64,000 bases of DNA from CBDBBY01 sp965205055. GTDB taxonomy: Bacteria; Pseudomonadota; Alphaproteobacteria; Rhodobacterales; Rhodobacteraceae. This document shows positions 61,725 through 64,000 of this stretch, piece by piece. Position numbers and translations under genes: made by a program. The notes beneath the pieces are model-generated. The model had not been told where the DNA came from. It made no database searches and saw only the letters and a list, made by a program, of their open reading frames with translations. The DNA is taken from positions 2,294,001 to 2,358,000 of the forward strand of contig OZ242030.1 of assembly GCA_965205055.1 (NCBI GenBank), read 5' to 3'. Each line of letters opens with the position of its first letter. Position 1 is the first letter of the stretch.

Positions 61725-62676
61725 GAAGCCCTACGAGCAACGCTTTCCTTGGCAGCTGGACTGGAATCTGCTTCGCACGTTCGTGGTCGTGGTTGATCAG
61801 GGCGGGATCACCCGCGCGGCAGAGTATCTGGGCGTGACCCAGCCGACGATCAGCAGCGCTTTGAAACGGCTGGAAGATTCCGTCGCGCAAAAACTGGTGA
61901 CCCGCCGGCCGAACTTCTTCGAGATTACGGACGCCGGCCGAATTCTCCATCGCGAATGCAACGTGATTTTCGGATCGGTCTCCCAGATCCCGAGCCTGAT
62001 GACCGAATCGGAAGACCGCATCAGCGGCCATGTTTCCATCGTGATGGCCAGCCATGTCGTTTCACCACATTTTGATGATCTTTTGAAAGGGTTCAATGTC
62101 GACCACCCCGACGCGACATACTCGATTTCCATCGCCGAGAGTTCGGAAGTGCTCAACCGGGTGCGGCAGAACCGAGCCTCGTTCGGCCTCTGCCTCATGC
62201 GGGAACCGGATTCATCACTCCGTTCAACTCCTTTTTTCCGCGAGTTCTTCGGCCTGTATTGCGGACCTTGCCATCGGCTTTTCGGCGAAGGCAATATCGG
62301 GCTCCTTGAGCTGAGGGGAGAATCGTCGATCTCGTTTCAGACGGAAAGCGAGAGCGGGCCGCTGCATTCGGTGAGCCTGTTGCGGGAGCGGGCGCTGCTC
62401 GGAAGCACGCCCAAAGGCATATCGGCGAACCTGCCGGAAGTCCGCAGGATGATCATGGCGGGCCTGGGCATCGGCGCGCTGCCCGTGCATATCGCGAAAA
62501 AGGATGTCTCTCTCGGAAATCTCTGGCAGCTTCCGCCCTATCAAGAGCTGCCGGCGATCGACGTGCACTTCGTCCGCAACCCCAAGCGCAACCTGAACCC
62601 GGCCGAGGACACGCTTATCCGGAAGTTGCAAGATTTCATCAACGAAACTCCTCTGGCCGGTCGGACATACGACTGA
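61720..62676 (+). CDS. LysR-family transcriptional regulator
   Basis: A 318-residue regulator. The helix-turn-helix is LRTFVVVVDQGGITRAAEYLGVTQPTISSALKRLE, at residues about 18-55, followed by a linker and an effector-binding domain (VSIVMASHVVSPHFDDLLKGFN and LPEVRRMIMAGLGIGALPVHIA). It lies divergent from the amino acid ABC/CoA-transferase operon, so it very likely controls that operon in response to the imported amino acid or an intermediate. An ATG one codon downstream is equally likely the start. Confidence 0.88.
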   Translation: MMKPYEQRFPWQLDWNLLRTFVVVVDQGGITRAAEYLGVTQPTISSALKRLEDSVAQKLVTRRPNFFEITDAGRILHRECNVIFGSVSQIPSLMTESEDRISGHVSIVMASHVVSPHFDDLLKGFNVDHPDATYSISIAESSEVLNRVRQNRASFGLCLMREPDSSLRSTPFFREFFGLYCGPCHRLFGEGNIGLLELRGESSISFQTESESGPLHSVSLLRERALLGSTPKGISANLPEVRRMIMAGLGIGALPVHIAKKDVSLGNLWQLPPYQELPAIDVHFVRNPKRNLNPAEDTLIRKLQDFINETPLAGRTYD

Positions 62677-62967
62677 ACGATCCGAAAACCTTCCATTTGA
62701 ATTGCATTCGGGACGGCGCTCCGAATTTTCCGTCAGACGACCGACTCCGAGAGCGCGCCGACGTCATGCCCGGGCATGTCTGCGCGAACGCCCCGGTCGA
62801 ACCGCTGCCGCGAAAAAAGGAGCGGCTTCTCCTCCGGCAGAAGTCGAGGCCCCGAGCGGGACGCGGCCCGCCCGTCACCCGCCCGAAAATTTGGCGCATT
62901 GCGGGTCCCGGTGTCGGGCATTCCGGCGGCGGCGGTCCTGCCGCACATGATCGGCTTCAATGTCGTA

Positions 62968-63786
62968 TCAAGGCTCCATGATCTTTCGCCGCCTCGCCGA
63001 CCTGACGACGCGCATCATGACCGCGGTCGCGCCGACCGATGCCGCGAGACCGAGAAGGAATGCATTGATCGGGGACGATCCGTGCAGGCCCGCAGCGAAT
63101 GCGACGCAGAATGTGGCGAGGCTTATCGTCCCCAACAAGGCCGAGTAAACGACTGCCGACGCAGCCGCCGCGCCGAACTGCTCGCCGACGGTCAGGGAAA
63201 TCAGGGCGTAGCCGATTGGAAAAGCGAGAAGCGTTCCCGACATTTCAGCTCCCAGACGGGGCGCGAATACGGTGACAGAAGCCACCAGAACACCTCCTGC
63301 GACGGCGCGAACAAGCAGCATCGGAAGACCTTCCCGCCGCTCGGCGGCGGCGCTCGGAATCTGCAGCCCCCGCCCTACCCGTCGGGCGGCGGCGGTCACG
63401 GCCACGAACAAGATTGCGGCTGTTTCGATTGTCGCCGAAAGCATGCCGAGCGCCCAGATTGCTCCCCACCAGACACACACTGCCAGCAAGAGGGAGGCGA
63501 TCGGACGGCAGCGTGTTGCCGTCGCCATGCAGCTCGTCAGAAAAACTTGGGTGGCGCTCAGAGCGAGCAGCGAGTGCGTCGCTGTCTGAATCAGGAACTC
63601 CGAAGTTCCTGTGCCGAGGAGAAAGTAGAACCCGGGACCCAGTCCGATCGGCAGCCCTGCAACGAGTCCGCCGGCCACGGGGCCGAGCCTGCCGACGGCT
63701 GTCGCCACGGCCACGACGATCAACGCGGTCGCGCCCGCTCTTGCCAGAAGTTCTACGAACGGAAGCTGCGCGACAAGATCACTCAT
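62968..63786 (-). CDS. multi-spanning membrane protein of unknown function
   Basis: A 272-residue protein with about eight hydrophobic segments. TALIVVAVATAVGRLGPVAGGLVAGLPIGLGPGFYFLLG and EMSGTLLAFPIGYALISLTVGEQFGAAAASAVVYSALLG show an internal resemblance between the N- and C-terminal halves, each with a GxLxAxPIG element, suggesting duplicated halves. No family was recognised with confidence. It may transport a small solute. Its neighbours, the LysR gene and the CobW-like gene, give little hint. Confidence 0.65.
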   Translation of the reverse strand: MSDLVAQLPFVELLARAGATALIVVAVATAVGRLGPVAGGLVAGLPIGLGPGFYFLLGTGTSEFLIQTATHSLLALSATQVFLTSCMATATRCRPIASLLLAVCVWWGAIWALGMLSATIETAAILFVAVTAAARRVGRGLQIPSAAAERREGLPMLLVRAVAGGVLVASVTVFAPRLGAEMSGTLLAFPIGYALISLTVGEQFGAAAASAVVYSALLGTISLATFCVAFAAGLHGSSPINAFLLGLAASVGATAVMMRVVRSARRRKIMEP

Positions 63787-63835
63787 GTCTGCCGCGCTTC
63801 CCGGATTGCCCGCTTGTTATTGTCGTGACCTCCGC

Positions 63836-64000
63836 TTACGACCGCGTCTTTCCGATGGTCTTGCGCAACGAGGTTTCAATGCGCTCCGGATCAAGACCGC
63901 GCCCGATCAGAACAATCGTATTGTCGCTCGGGCGCTCGACGCCGTCCTCGGCGGCGGGCAGGCGTTCCGGGGCCTGCATCACTTTGCGCACGGATTGCAG
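63836..64000 (-). CDS. CobW/P47K-family GTPase, C-terminal end (cut by window edge)
   Basis: The last 54 residues of a protein running out of the window. SDNTIVLIGRGLDPERIETSLRKTI resembles the end of CobW C-terminal domains (VFIGRDLD...), found in GTP-dependent metal chaperones (zinc or cobalt). The stop is TAA at 63838-63836. The N-terminal GTPase part, where Walker A and a CxCC motif would be seen, is not present, so the assignment is tentative. Confidence 0.55.
   Translation of the reverse strand: MQSVRKVMQAPERLPAAEDGVERPSDNTIVLIGRGLDPERIETSLRKTIGKTRS

Noticed and set aside
62776..63828. 350-codon plus-strand open frame
   Set aside because: Antisense to the membrane protein at 62968-63786, with low-complexity composition; the minus-strand product has coherent hydrophobic helices.
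1..64000. CRISPR arrays, tRNA genes, tmRNA, prophage genes
   Set aside because: No regularly spaced repeats, no clear TPsiC/anticodon arrangements, no tmRNA tag region and no phage structural genes were found by reading; tRNA detection by eye is not exhaustive.

Overview
The window looks like a chromosomal segment of an alphaproteobacterium, most likely of the Rhodobacterales/Paracoccaceae type. The evidence is the serA/serC-serB arrangement, the slt-dapA-smpB neighbourhood, a DUF2927 lipoprotein, a ceramidase-family membrane protein next to gatCA, MnmC split into two genes, and several GTG/TTG starts. This assignment rests on gene content and protein resemblance only; no database search was possible.

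Layout. 0-16 kb is core metabolism: the 3' end of rpmE, serine synthesis (serA, serC, divergent serB), pckA, a YhhQ-type queuosine-precursor transporter, an overlapping sseA-GNAT-aminotransferase operon, smpB, dapA, an Slt transglycosylase, a DMT exporter with mnmD, and a divergent MnmC-type oxidoreductase. 16-31 kb holds a mesaconyl-CoA-hydratase-like protein, an acetolactate-synthase-like enzyme, an MltB-type transglycosylase, rpmG, the RNase P RNA, a repeat-rich non-coding stretch with a parS-like site, ampD, an acidic lipoprotein, gatA-gatC, a ceramidase-like protein, tadA, rluB, a DUF2927 lipoprotein and a PfkB kinase.

31-50 kb is accessory DNA: a secreted cysteine-rich hydrolase-like protein, an SDR, an MNT-HEPN-like fusion and a two-part SnoaL-like protein. 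Then comes a two-gene cassette (PHP domain + SMC-like ATPase, followed by an AlbA/Schlafen-GHKL protein) bracketed by two decayed, inverted ISAs1 copies. After it lie a fatty acid hydroxylase, a GDSL autotransporter, a HipA-like kinase with an overlapping HIRAN protein, and an apparently intact IS1634-like element. The PHP-ATPase/AlbA cassette and the HipA/HIRAN pair are the best candidates for undescribed conflict or defence systems.

50-64 kb contains two transport-centred operons. The first is an iron-complex-type ABC importer whose last gene is a pseudoazurin. The second is a catabolic unit (polar amino acid ABC importer, class III aminotransferase, CoA-transferase A/B, ArgE/DapE-type deacylase) with a divergent LysR regulator. 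A membrane protein and the 3' end of a CobW-like GTPase gene close the window. No tRNA, rRNA, CRISPR array or prophage was seen.
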